From NCBI GenBank assembly GCA_904063045.1, contig CAJFCJ010000054.1, positions 1 to 64,000 on the forward strand: a DNA stretch of 64,000 nucleotides, in the 5' to 3' direction. Positions 21,369 to 30,700 of this stretch are shown here, one piece after another. Positions within the stretch are counted from its first letter, which is position 1, and the number at the start of each line of letters is the position of its first letter. This DNA comes from Dimorphilus gyrociliatus (Eukaryota > Annelida > Polychaeta > Dinophilidae). A program made the position numbers and the translations under genes. Below the pieces are notes generated by a model. It saw only the letters and a list, made by a program, of their open reading frames with translations. It had not been told where the DNA came from and did no database searches.

Positions 21369-21888
21369 ATACTCCTTTTTCAGTACCCTAATCAAGAGAG
21401 AATGTGCAAGAATCCAAGGTCATCTTTGATTGATGAAATATTTAAATGATGTTAATGAATGCTCACCAAAAAAAGAATGAAACAGTTGCCAATTAAGTTG
21501 ATTGTAGGAGTTATTACCATTACACTAATGGTGTGGCCTGACCTCAACATTATCCAACTGGATACTTTTCCCATCAATCATTAAGTTGATATTTAATATC
21601 TTCTTTCCTGAATATTTTTTAATGTCTACTAGTTTTTATTAAAAAAAATAATTTCTGCCAATTTGTCTTTTATTATCAGTATACTTTCTACTTTGAGTAG
21701 AACCAGTGATGTTATAACTTGCAAACACATATAGAATATAGTACACAATGCTATTGTTAAGCTTGAATGTTCAATTAGCTTGGAATCTAGTCAAGATACA
21801 GATTGTTTGGTTGTACTCAACAATTTTAAATAGAAAATCATAAAGTCTACTGTCTAAAAAGCATACAATATGTCAAAAAAAAGAATAT
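21369..21888. other. spacer between MULE 1 and MULE 2
   Basis: AT-rich. GAGTAGAACCAGTGATGTTA at about 21692 matches the end of LTR-C at 51646-51665, so an LTR-C remnant is likely. No gene. Confidence 0.4.
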
Positions 21889-21951
21889 GGTTAAAAGGGT
21901 CCGCAATTGAAAGGGTCCACAGTTGAAAAGGTCCGCAAGCTGATTGAAAGG

Positions 21952-22139
21952 CCCAAATTCATGATTTAACCCTAACCCTAACCTAGCCCTTGTCTCTCCT
22001 TAACCTTTTTGATTGCTCCTAACCCTTAGATGGAACCCCCCTAACTATAAATCAAAAGCTACTTTACCCCTCCTAACCATTTTTCAATCCGAAATGTTGC
22101 TTTCAAAAATCTCATTTGGGGACGTTTTCTGTCCGCCCC
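21952..22139 (-). mobile_element. TTAGGG-bearing MITE inside MULE 2, truncated
   Basis: Reverse orientation. It ends (right side) with GACGTTTTCTGTCCGCCCC, the inverted terminus of subfamily 1. The interior has TTAACCCTAACCCTAACC and CTAACCCTTAGATGG. The left terminus is lost in the junction with MULE 2's terminal repeats. Confidence 0.78.
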
Positions 22140-22140
22140 G

Positions 22141-23972
22141 TTAAGAAGATGTGACAAAAAGGAATTTGAAGCTAAACAAACAGTTTCTGACAATGAAATG
22201 ATTGATTCTCTTCTCACAAGTGATGAAATAGCTGATGAAAACCATCCTCAAGAAGATTTGGAAGACCACAAGATTGGCACATATTTTTATACTGATGTAC
22301 CTATTGCAAAAGATATTACAGTTGTTTCACAAAGAGAAGGAAGTGTCATTGAAGAAATTGCTGCAAATGTACAATCAAATGAGGACACAAACATGAATGT
22401 GTGAACTTTAAGTGAAAACATGATAAATTAATAAATTAATATACATTTCTATTTTTAACAGATTGATGAAAGTTCATTTGAAGATGTGGAAGAGAGTATT
22501 TTGCTGACTGATGGATCTTTTGAAATATTTGAAAATGGAAGTCAAAAAGGAAAACCTCTGCTTCTTCATAATGGATTTTCATATACAGTTAAACAAACAA
22601 GAAAATGTAATCGAATTTGGAAATGTAGTGGCAAAAATAAAAAAAGAAAATGTCCTGGAAGTGTTAATGAAAATGGTGGTAACTTTACATTAGGCTCTAA
22701 ACCTCACAATCATTCACCAAAGAAAAATCTAAAGCAAATTACAAAAATGAAAGTGCAAATAAAAAAAAGAGCAGAATCAGAAAAAAAGACATCTGCATTG
22801 AGAATTGTGGAAGATGCCTATATTCAACAAGATATTGTGTCAAATTTTCCAAAAATTACAAATTGCAAGCAGGTTGTTAATTACCACAGAAGAAAAAACC
22901 AACCAAAAGAACCAGAATCCTTGACATTTTTACTTAATCACTCCTTTATTGCTGATGGTTTCCTTCAATGTGATTTATTACATCAAAATGAAAGAGTGTT
23001 AATTTTTGCAACAGCAAAACAATTAAAACTATTATCATCATCAAAGATTTGGTATATGGATGGCACCTTTAAAGTTGTCAATCAACCATTCAAGCAAATG
23101 TTTTCAATCCATAGTTTTTTGAAAAAAGATGGAGAAATAAAACAAGTTCCATTGCTTTTTGCTCTGCTTTCTTTCCAAAAAGAGAGCAGCATACTCACTT
23201 TTGTTCAAAGTATGTTTTCAAATGATATTGAATACATGTAAGATTAACCTTTTCCTTTTTCATCAGAATGTAAAAGAATTGATTGGTGATTATTCACCCA
23301 AAACCATAAGAATGGATTTTTAGAAGGCACTTTGGAAAGCAGTCTCAAAATTGTTTCCTGCAGCTAAATCAAAAGGTTGTTTATTCCATTGGAGCCAAGC
23401 AGTCTTCAGAAAAATTCAAGTGATATTGAAAATTAATAATAAAATGTATAATATTAATTTTTTTGTTTGTTTCAAAGGAACTAGGATATGCATCAGATTA
23501 CAAAAATCACACAGGTCAATATGCTGAAATGAGAACTTTAATGGCTTTGCCATTTCTACCTCCAAATATCATTCCACAGGAATTTAACAAAATAAAAGAG
23601 TACTTTAATAGCATTAGGAAACTAGGTGATTTGATTAATTATATAGAAAACACATGGATAGATACTTATATATGGCCACCTTCTTCATGGTCTGTTTTTG
23701 ATGTTGCTATAAGAACCAACAATGATGTGGAAGGTTTTCCTAACAGATTGAATTTAAATGTTGGAAACAGCAAATCATTTTATAATCTTCTAGATGAGTT
23801 AAAAAGAGAAGCTGATCTTGTGCCAGTAATACAAAAAATGCTGTCTGAAAAAAAATTGATTTATGTAAATCTGCAAAAGAAGATTTTTGATATATGGGAA
23901 AATTTCAAAATTGGGCACATAACATGTTCAGAAGTCTTAGATATTTGTTCCAAGTTATACTTTTCAAATTGA
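22141..23972 (+). pseudogene. MULE 2 transposase, one stop codon
   Basis: Exons: about 22141-22398 (acidic linker after a residual zinc motif RRCDKK), 22462 to about 23211 (FLYWCH finger with RIWKCSGKNKKRKC; first catalytic Asp in WYMDGTFK), about 23269-23418, and 23478-23972 (TNNDVEGF, third catalytic residue). The codon after the second Asp (RMDF) is TAG at 23321-23323, where MULE 1 has Glu. The 5' zinc-finger exons are missing, replaced by the MITE. Otherwise the frame is open, so the loss is recent. It parallels MULE 1 exon by exon. Confidence 0.82.
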
Positions 23973-24179
23973 CATAAATTTAATCAACAAATTTTCATTT
24001 ACTTTATCAGTTTGAAACAAAATAAATTATTACAAATTAGCCATTCGTTATCTTTTTCATTTCTTTTCTTTTTTTATGATTTCATAAGAAAAAACATTTT
24101 CAAGTCTTTTTACTTTTCTTGCGGACCCTTTCAATCAGCCTGTGGACCCTTTCAATTGCGGACCCTTTCAACCGGTTCC

Positions 24180-25060
24180 CAAAAAAAAGGGATATCAATC
24201 AACTTCAACAAAATGAAATTGAAAAGTCATCTAGCACTTTGAAAAATATTGGTTCAGGTTGTGCTGATTTGAATGAAGGACACAGTACAAAGAAATTGGC
24301 TGAAGCATAGTTTCACAAAGCAAACAACACATCCTATCCACAATAATGAATTTTTAAATATTTGTGAAGGACTTCAAAGGTCATCAAGCACTTTGAAAGA
24401 TGTTAATATCAGATTCTTTAAATTAAATAGAGAACAAAGTAAAGAGCTTGGAAATTTGTTTAAACATTATTCTTCAATTGAAACAGTAAATCTATCAGGT
24501 AATGTTCACATGGGAAATGGATTTTTGAATATTTGTGAAGGACTTCAAACATCATCAAGCACTTTGAAAAATTTTGATTTGGATTGCTGTGATTTACAAA
24601 CAGAAGAAAGTAAAGAGTTTCAAAATTTGCTTAAACATTGTTCTACAATAGAAAAAATTGATCTATCGTTTAATAGAAATATGGAAGATTATTGAATATT
24701 CGTGAAGGACTTCAAATGTCATCCAAAACTTTGAAAGTTGTTAATTTCAGTTCCTGTGATTTAGATGACCAACACATTACAGTTAGAAAGAATAGAATAC
24801 AGTTGTTTTAATGAAAAACAGTACAGAGATTGGAAATTTGCTTAAACATTGTTCTAAAATAGAAACAATTAATCTATCACATAATGAATGCATGAGAAAT
24901 GAATTTTTGAATATTTATGAAGGACTTCAAAGATCATCAAACACTTGTCGATATATTTCTGTACGTGGTATTCATTTAAATGATGAACAAATTAGAGCAA
25001 TTAGAAATTTTGGAGAAGATTTCACTTTAAAAAAAAGGATGTTGACATTTTCTAATTTTT
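24180..25060 (+). pseudogene. NLR-type LRR array relic
   Basis: At least four copies of a unit of about 56 residues (two LRRs) follow each other: FLNICEGLQRSSSTLKDVN, LFKHYSSIETVNLSGNVHMG, then FLNICEGLQTSSSTLKNFD, LLKHCSTIEKIDLSFN, and later LLKHCSKIETINLSHN with FLNIYEGLQRSSNT. At DNA level the unit is about 168 bp. Frameshifts at about 24310 and stops near 24693 and 24810 break it. Repeat style and alternation match ribonuclease-inhibitor-type LRRs of NLRs, so it is the dead tail of a relative of the intact gene at 35.8-43.2 kb. It starts immediately right of the MULE 2 terminal repeat. Confidence 0.75.
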
Positions 25061-25269
25061 TTCCATTTTTACAGCTCCTTTCCATTTTTTCAAGTCAGAT
25101 TGAATATTAAATTTTTTTATGATAGGCTGAATCTTGTTGTGCAATATAAAATTTCCCGACAATTTAGCCAACTGATGTTGACATGGTCTTGTTTTTATGT
25201 GTGGAAAAATCACAATAATCTTTTCCTTTAGTTTATGAATTAACAGTTAATGAATATATAAATATTATT

Positions 25270-25545
25270 GAATGCAACAGTACAAACCTTTTTAGGGATT
25301 CCAAAACATTTCATGTGCCAACTCTCAACATTATTGTTTGTTTTGACAACAAGTTGGTAGACAGACCAAAACTTTGGCTTCCAAATTTTTCAATCAAGTT
25401 TTTTGAATGTGTTCCACAAGATCATTGTACATATTCTTTTCTAAAAGTTCTTTCTTGATTTGGTGAAATTTTGAAGTAATAAATTCTTTTGGAAGATATA
25501 GAAGACAACTTTCAACTTTCTCAATATATTTTCTTCATAATTAAC
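25270..25545 (-). pseudogene. MULE copy 5, C-terminal scrap
   Basis: Minus strand reads LPKEFITSKFHQIKKELL, a stop, then WKPKFWSVYQLVVKTNNNVE, the block around the third catalytic residue. It aligns with 20660-20860 of MULE 1. One in-frame TGA/TAA break and no flanking termini. Confidence 0.65.
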
Positions 25546-25560
25546 AATTATTAATTTTTA

Positions 25561-25901
25561 AGTTGGCTAAAAGAAAATTAGGATATCCCCTACTAGAAAG
25601 AGTTGCAAAATCAGAAGAGGAAAAAGAGATGAAAATAAAAATCATCAAAGCAGAATAAGGGCACATGGAAAAACCCATAAATATTAAGGATGCAGTGAGA
25701 ACAGCAGTATTTCTAAAATCAGTTGACAGAAATTTCGTCAACTTGCAAGAAACTTTTAACCCACTCTCAAGAATGTTATGTAGAGCATTTGTGCGGAGGA
25801 ATAGGCTGATAACTTTATTAAGTCCTATCACACCTCAGTTACCTACAGTTTTATCTGAAGAGAAAGGAACACACTTGGCTGGGAGACCTCACAACAATTA
25901 A
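25561..25901 (+). pseudogene. possible retroelement ORF remnant
   Basis: An open stretch with one stop (near 25657) encodes a basic, Lys/Arg-rich sequence (LERVAKSEEEKEMKIKII, INIKDAVRTAVFLKSV). It precedes LTR-A at 26521 by 600 bp and could be internal sequence of that element. No signature motif was found. Confidence 0.25.
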
Positions 25902-26204
25902 TTATTGTACACAACACAAATCTATTCAGATTATATGTGACACAAACATTATTGTGAAAGATGGTAAATGCTCGAAGCAACTATTGACCAAGTATAAAGA
26001 GTTAATACTCTCAGTGGAACCCGTAACCCATTAGATATGTGAAATAAGTCTAAAAGATATGATATATGGCGAATGTGTTACTGAGCAAAATCTATTCAAG
26101 GTAAAAGATAATCCCTTAGATAGTCAGAGTAATAACAAACAGAAAATGTTTATTCATTATTCTACAAATTGATACAAATTCAGGAAAGTGGCTGCTCAAT
26201 CAAT

Positions 26205-26368
26205 AAGGATTTTACCCTTAGACTAACCTTGCTCTTGTTTTGCCTAAACTTTTTCAATGCCCCTAACCCTTAGATGAGACCCTCCTAAGTATGTCTCAAT
26301 AGCTATTTTCCTAACTATTTCCCAACCTAAAATCTGACTTTCAAATATTTCATTTATGGCCATTGTAC
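26205..26368 (-). mobile_element. TTAGGG-bearing MITE, subfamily 2, truncated
   Basis: Reverse orientation. CCCCTAACCCTTAGATGAGA and TTCATTTATGGCC match the 4997 copy; the outer terminal bases and the telomere-like double repeat are lost. Confidence 0.65.
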
Positions 26369-26520
26369 ACTTATGAACTATATTTAATAGAGATTTTATA
26401 AATAATAATTAAAATATAGTAGAAGTGTAGCAGTAGATGTTGCCTCAAAGGTAGATGGTACTGAACTACCAGAATCAACCCCTTTTATAGGCAAAGGAAA
26501 AGATGTTACATAACTAGACA

Positions 26521-26935
26521 TGTTGACAACAACAAGTGTTTATTAACATAAATATGATGTAAGAATTGACCCTTAAGGGTTTACCTATACAAAGCTGTTG
26601 TTTACATCACTATTGCATAATATGATAACACTTGATCCTGTTTGTTGTGAACAATCCTTATCTGGGGTTAGACCCTTGTTGTTGACAGCTAAGGTATAAA
26701 CAACTGATAAGGAATTGTATAAAAGCAGGGCGTAGGTAGTAATAGGCATTCAGTCCTGAATGAACCCTCTTAGTGAACAGGTCTATTATTACTTTAGAAT
26801 ACAGTTATATTAATCTTACAATTTGGTTCTATATTCATCTTCCCTCAATTCTATATCTCTCTTCTAAGTGGCTTACTCCTCATCCAGTTCTATTTGGACC
26901 AGTACTAACCTACAACTACATTGCAGGAAAGTACA
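26521..26935 (+). repeat. LTR-A, complete (415 bp)
   Basis: It starts TGTTGACAACAACAAGTG and ends GGAAAGTACA, giving TG..CA ends. A TATA box (TTGTATAAAAGCAGG) is near 26716. About 90 percent identical by eye to the 5' LTR remnant at 16205-16496. No primer-binding site follows, so it is a 3' or solo LTR. Confidence 0.8.
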
Positions 26936-27100
26936 TCAACATTTTTTCAAGTTACCTAAGAAAGTTTGTAGGACAAAGTTTTTAATTTCAACAATCCTTA
27001 TCTCTTTGCACAATATATCCAACATACACTTATGCAACTATAACCCAACACTGCCAGCAAGTTGATATAATCAATTAATCAACATTATTGTTATGGTTTA

Positions 27101-27769
27101 TGTGCACTAAGGTGTAATGAAATATCAATATTTAGACTTTAGTTATAAGGGTACATTAGAAAGATTTCTATTTTGTAGGAATTAGAATGGTGCAACTTTT
27201 GAAAGACTTTTTTTAGTAGAGTTAGCTTTTAGTACTTTAGAAAGAACTCTATTTCGTAGGAAATAGGCTCTTTGACTGTAACAGATGGCGGCTATTTTTG
27301 AGTTCGCAAAAGAATAAAAAACATGGAAAAGATGCATGTCAAAGCTGTCTAAAGATTATACTTTATATGTGTGATATAACAGTCTTTCATATTTTGATAC
27401 TTGAGAATTTTAAGATTGTAAGATTTCAACTTTGCAAGCCTTTGACCAATTGAACCCAAACTTTGGGAAATCTATAAAATGAAATGCATTTCCCCAGCTG
27501 GTCAGTTCAGTTCTTTAACTGTTAGCAGATTGTTTAAACTTGCTTGTTTTGGAGTGGAAACTCATTTACTCGGTACATATTCTTTGGACGAAATACTGTT
27601 GTTTTGTTGATTAATTTCTAAAGAAATTACACTTTTGGAGACTATTTGTGGACGAACTTGAAAGGTTCTATATGGTGTGAGTACTTTGGTGCATTGATAA
27701 ATGATTGGAAAGGACAAATACTGTTCTGAAGAAGCAGAAATTCCTACAATTACAATACAACAAAGTACA
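27101..27769 (+). repeat. LTR-B, complete (669 bp), with PBS remnant
   Basis: It starts TGTGCACTAAGGTG and ends CAACAAAGTACA. A TATA-like CTATAAAATG lies at 27472. TGGCGCAATG at 27774 is a primer-binding-site remnant like the one beside LTR-A. Fragments of the same LTR are at 6165, 7048, 15983, 33745, 52491 and, reversed, 58895. Confidence 0.82.
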
Positions 27770-28302
27770 AATATGGCGCAATGTTATAAAATAATATATA
27801 ACTCTTTTCTCCTGTGGGATTGAAATTTAATTTGTAAAAACATAGGCTCTCCTTCAGATGACGAGTTGAGAAGAGTTGTTAATATAGAAAGAACAATGGT
27901 GGGGGGATTTTTAAAATATTGTTCATTGTTAGAAATATTAATTAATATTTGCACCAGTACTTACCAAACACTAACCACATGACAAAAAAGTACATTTATC
28001 CAATCTAATAGTTGATTAGTATTAATGTTCACACATTTTTAATATTTTCTCTTAACAAAGACAAATTTACAATTAATAATACAAGATATATAATACTCAC
28101 ATAATAATTAACTTTTTCAATAGTTCAGAGTTCAATTAAATCATATTTATGTTGAAAGAACTCACCAAATGGTTATGATATTAACAGATTTGTCCTAATT
28201 AATTTCCAATACTATTCACAGCAAATTGAAAATAATAGTGCCATTATATTAGAATTAATGTTGCACCTGGACTCTTTAGTGGTCTAACATTAAAATTGAA
28301 AA
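27770..28302. other. intergenic, upstream of the peptide gene
   Basis: AT-rich, holding the promoter of the small secreted peptide gene; no distinct TATA box was settled on. Confidence 0.35.
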
Positions 28303-28662
28303 ATGAAGATTTTCGTATTTTCTCTACTTGTTCTATTTGTAGCCTACCAAGCTCATGTAAATGCAGCATTTGGTGATTTGAATGAAAAAGAAAAAGGTTT
28401 GGCTGAAGATGAAAATTTATTTCAAGATGTAGAGGAAAGAGCAATTGATGAACATATTGAAGAAGCTTTAATGAAAGTATGTATTGAAATCTGTACTGTA
28501 ATGTTGTCTTTTTATCATTTGTTTGCTTTTCAGAGAGGACGTCTCATTGGAAATTATTATTTCAAGTGTGGAGCATGCGTACTAAACCCAAGAGGCAAAG
28601 GATGTCAAAGAATCATTAGATTGTGTATTTTGAAATTTGGAATCAAGATTGCAAAATCATAA
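28303..28662 (+). CDS. small secreted cationic Cys-rich peptide precursor
   Basis: Exons 28303-28476 and 28534-28662 (GTATGT..TTTCAG intron, 57 bp) give a 100-residue precursor. Residues 1-21 are a signal peptide (FSLLVLFVAYQAHVNA). Residues 22-57 are a strongly acidic propiece (NEKEKGLAEDENLFQDVEE). Residues from about 58 form a basic C-terminal peptide of some 43 residues with four Cys (FKCGACVLNPRGKGC, RIIRLC, ILKFGIKIAKS) and about ten Lys/Arg. The signal-acidic pro-basic design and the Lys-Arg junction at the exon boundary are typical of antimicrobial peptide or peptide-hormone precursors; no family was recognised. The intron is a multiple of three and open, so an unspliced 119-residue form is possible. 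A possible AATAAA lies near 28744. Confidence 0.72.
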   Translation: MKIFVFSLLVLFVAYQAHVNAAFGDLNEKEKGLAEDENLFQDVEERAIDEHIEEALMKVCIEICTVMLSFYHLFAFQRGRLIGNYYFKCGACVLNPRGKGCQRIIRLCILKFGIKIAKS

Positions 28663-28869
28663 TGAATGATTAAAAAGAAAAATTCAGCAGATTTTAGTAT
28701 TTAAAATAATCAATTTTTATTCTTAAAATGAAATGTTATTTTAAATAAATATTGTAATCATTTCAAATAATAAATCTTAAAAATGTTTCAATGAACAAAG
28801 AAGCTCAGCACTTCCATTTTGGTAGATTATATATTCATTACCAACTTTGTCAAGTGTTTTAAAATAGCC

Positions 28870-29326
28870 ATGAGACAACTATGTGAGTTCTTTGAGAAAG
28901 CTCACCACCAAAATTATGTTTTCTTCTTATTTCTACTATTATTACAGAAGTTATTTTTGCATTCAATTTGCCTTTGATTTAAGGCATATTTCTTGGCTGC
29001 TATTCTCCCATTCAGAGAATTTTTTCTCAAAATGGCTGTCACTATTATTAATGAAAGGGGAATAGGTAAACTGGTATCATGCAGCACTTCTCGAGCTGTC
29101 CATTTTGGGATGTTTTTGCTTGCTCCGGTTATTTGTCTCTCAATCTTGGGTATTTCAATTTTGGCATCCCACTTCTGGACCTGTCTTTTACAGATTTTCT
29201 TTCTAAAAACTTATTATTCTGAACAGTTTTTTTGCTGCATTTGAAAAGCAAATGTAATTTCGGTAGAAATGAATCAACAAAACATGAGTATCTCGTCCAA
29301 AGAAAAGACGCTTCTTTCTTTTTCAT
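28870..29326 (-). pseudogene. Tc1/mariner N-terminal relic
   Basis: Minus strand 29326-29129 encodes a helix-turn-helix end and the basic motif KDRSRSGMPKLKYPRLRD, matching the RxGRPR region after the second DNA-binding helix of Tc1 transposases. No catalytic domain is recognisable downstream. Confidence 0.55.
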
Positions 29327-29333
29327 TTTGAAA

Positions 29334-29796
29334 ATGAAAACGTTCTATTTAATTTTCATTCATATTATCTGTTTGTCGCCAATTCCTTTATTAAAAGCAA
29401 GTGGCACAGGTAAGATAAAAAATATTTGTTATCCTAAAATTGACTTCTGGTTTAATCAAATTACAAGATTTGAAACCAAATCATAAACAACAATGTTTTG
29501 AATATAACAAAGAATTTATTGACACTGGCCTATTTCTAGAATCAAGAGAAATACAAGCTGATAAAGATATTGGATTGGGCTAATTCAAGTGTTTGTCAAG
29601 GATTTGAAGTAGTCTATGAATTTTCAAAAATGCTCACTTTCTATATTTATTTATCTATTAGAGACATTTGGAAGAGATTACAAACTAGAAAACAATTCCA
29701 TCTATGTTTATAGCCTGCCACCCTACATTCATAATCAATTCAAATCATTTAGTTTTAAATTGTTCAAAATGAAGAGTAACTTATGGAATGATTGTG
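29334..29796 (+). CDS. secreted protein fragment, two exons
   Basis: Exon 1 (29334-29409) encodes a signal peptide (MKTFYLIFIHIICLSPIP) and ends in phase 1 at GTAAGA. Exon 2 (29662-29796) joins in phase and encodes YKLENNSIYVYSLPPYI and FKSFSFKLFKMKSNLWNDCG, ending at a GTAATT donor in phase 1. No third exon could be recognised before the next gene. It may be truncated or have an exon I missed. The aromatic-rich strand pattern could be part of an extracellular beta-sandwich, but the family is unknown. Confidence 0.45.
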
Positions 29797-30643
29797 GTAA
29801 TTGTACTAATTTCATTTTATTTCGGCAGTTGTGCCATCTTTAAAATTTTCTTATCATTTTTATCAAAGAAAGATACTGAAATTGTTAATCCTATATCGAT
29901 AATCTTTTCGTCTCTTGATCAATTTTTTTATCAATTGTAACGAAACCAACAATATTTGGATATCTACAACTAATGATATGATTCAATTTGGCTAAGGTCT
30001 GTTACGTAATGTAAATACATTATCATAAATTTGGCCAATTTAATAGACTCCATACAATTTAATATGAATGCTTTACAATTATGCCTACTAATATAAACAT
30101 TTTATTACAATCTTAAAAACCTAAGGTAAGACAATATCATTCACTCTTTCTACATTGTTCATCCATACCATATCTATCTTAAATTATTATATTAGTATAG
30201 TGGGTACGGTTTCACCTGCTCCCAATCCAACATGTGGAATGAAAACCTATGCTTTCCAGCATTCTTATCATAATCTCTAGGCCTATAAAAGTTTAGAAAA
30301 TATGCTAAAGATAAAGTTTTTAAATTGTTATCTACCAGATAACCTACCAGTACTAGCTTCTAAATAGATTTAATTCCATAATAAAACAATTCTTTATTGT
30401 TGACAATAATCTTTTCCGGAAAAGAATAAGAAGAGAAGAGTAAATCTTTAAGATTTCATATGATTAGCATCTTTTCATTACTTTTTCTTTTGCTTTTTTT
30501 ATTTTATAAAAGAAGCAAAATAAATTAAGCAATTTTAATCTTTTTGATTGATTGATTCTCAGTACAAAATTCTTCTTTTTTCAAATTACCATATTGGGTA
30601 ATTATGAATTTTTATCTGATAAAATAACTGATAAAAAACATTC
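29797..30643. other. intergenic
   Basis: AT-rich. One GGGTACGGTTTCACC unit lies at about 30200, shared with 14926-14985. No exon. Confidence 0.35.
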
Positions 30644-30652
30644 TATATAAAG
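30644..30652 (+). promoter_or_regulatory. TATA box of the acyltransferase gene
   Basis: TATATAAAG, 57 bp before the ATG at 30701, with a plausible start site about 30 bp downstream. Confidence 0.5.
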
Positions 30653-30700
30653 AGGTTTACAGAAATCAGACAGAAACTTTCAATTGGACAGTGAGAGAGA

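Larger units (their letters stand above)
21889..24173 (+). mobile_element. MULE copy 2, 2.3 kb
   Basis: The left end (GGTTAAAAGGGTCCGCAATT then GAAAGGGTCCACAG and AAAGGTCCGCAAGCTGATTG) is matched inverted at 24118-24173. The terminal unit TTGAAAGGGTCCGCA is tandemly repeated, the same design as MULE 1 but a different sequence. A TTAGGG MITE lies just inside the left end and the transposase is broken. Confidence 0.85.
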
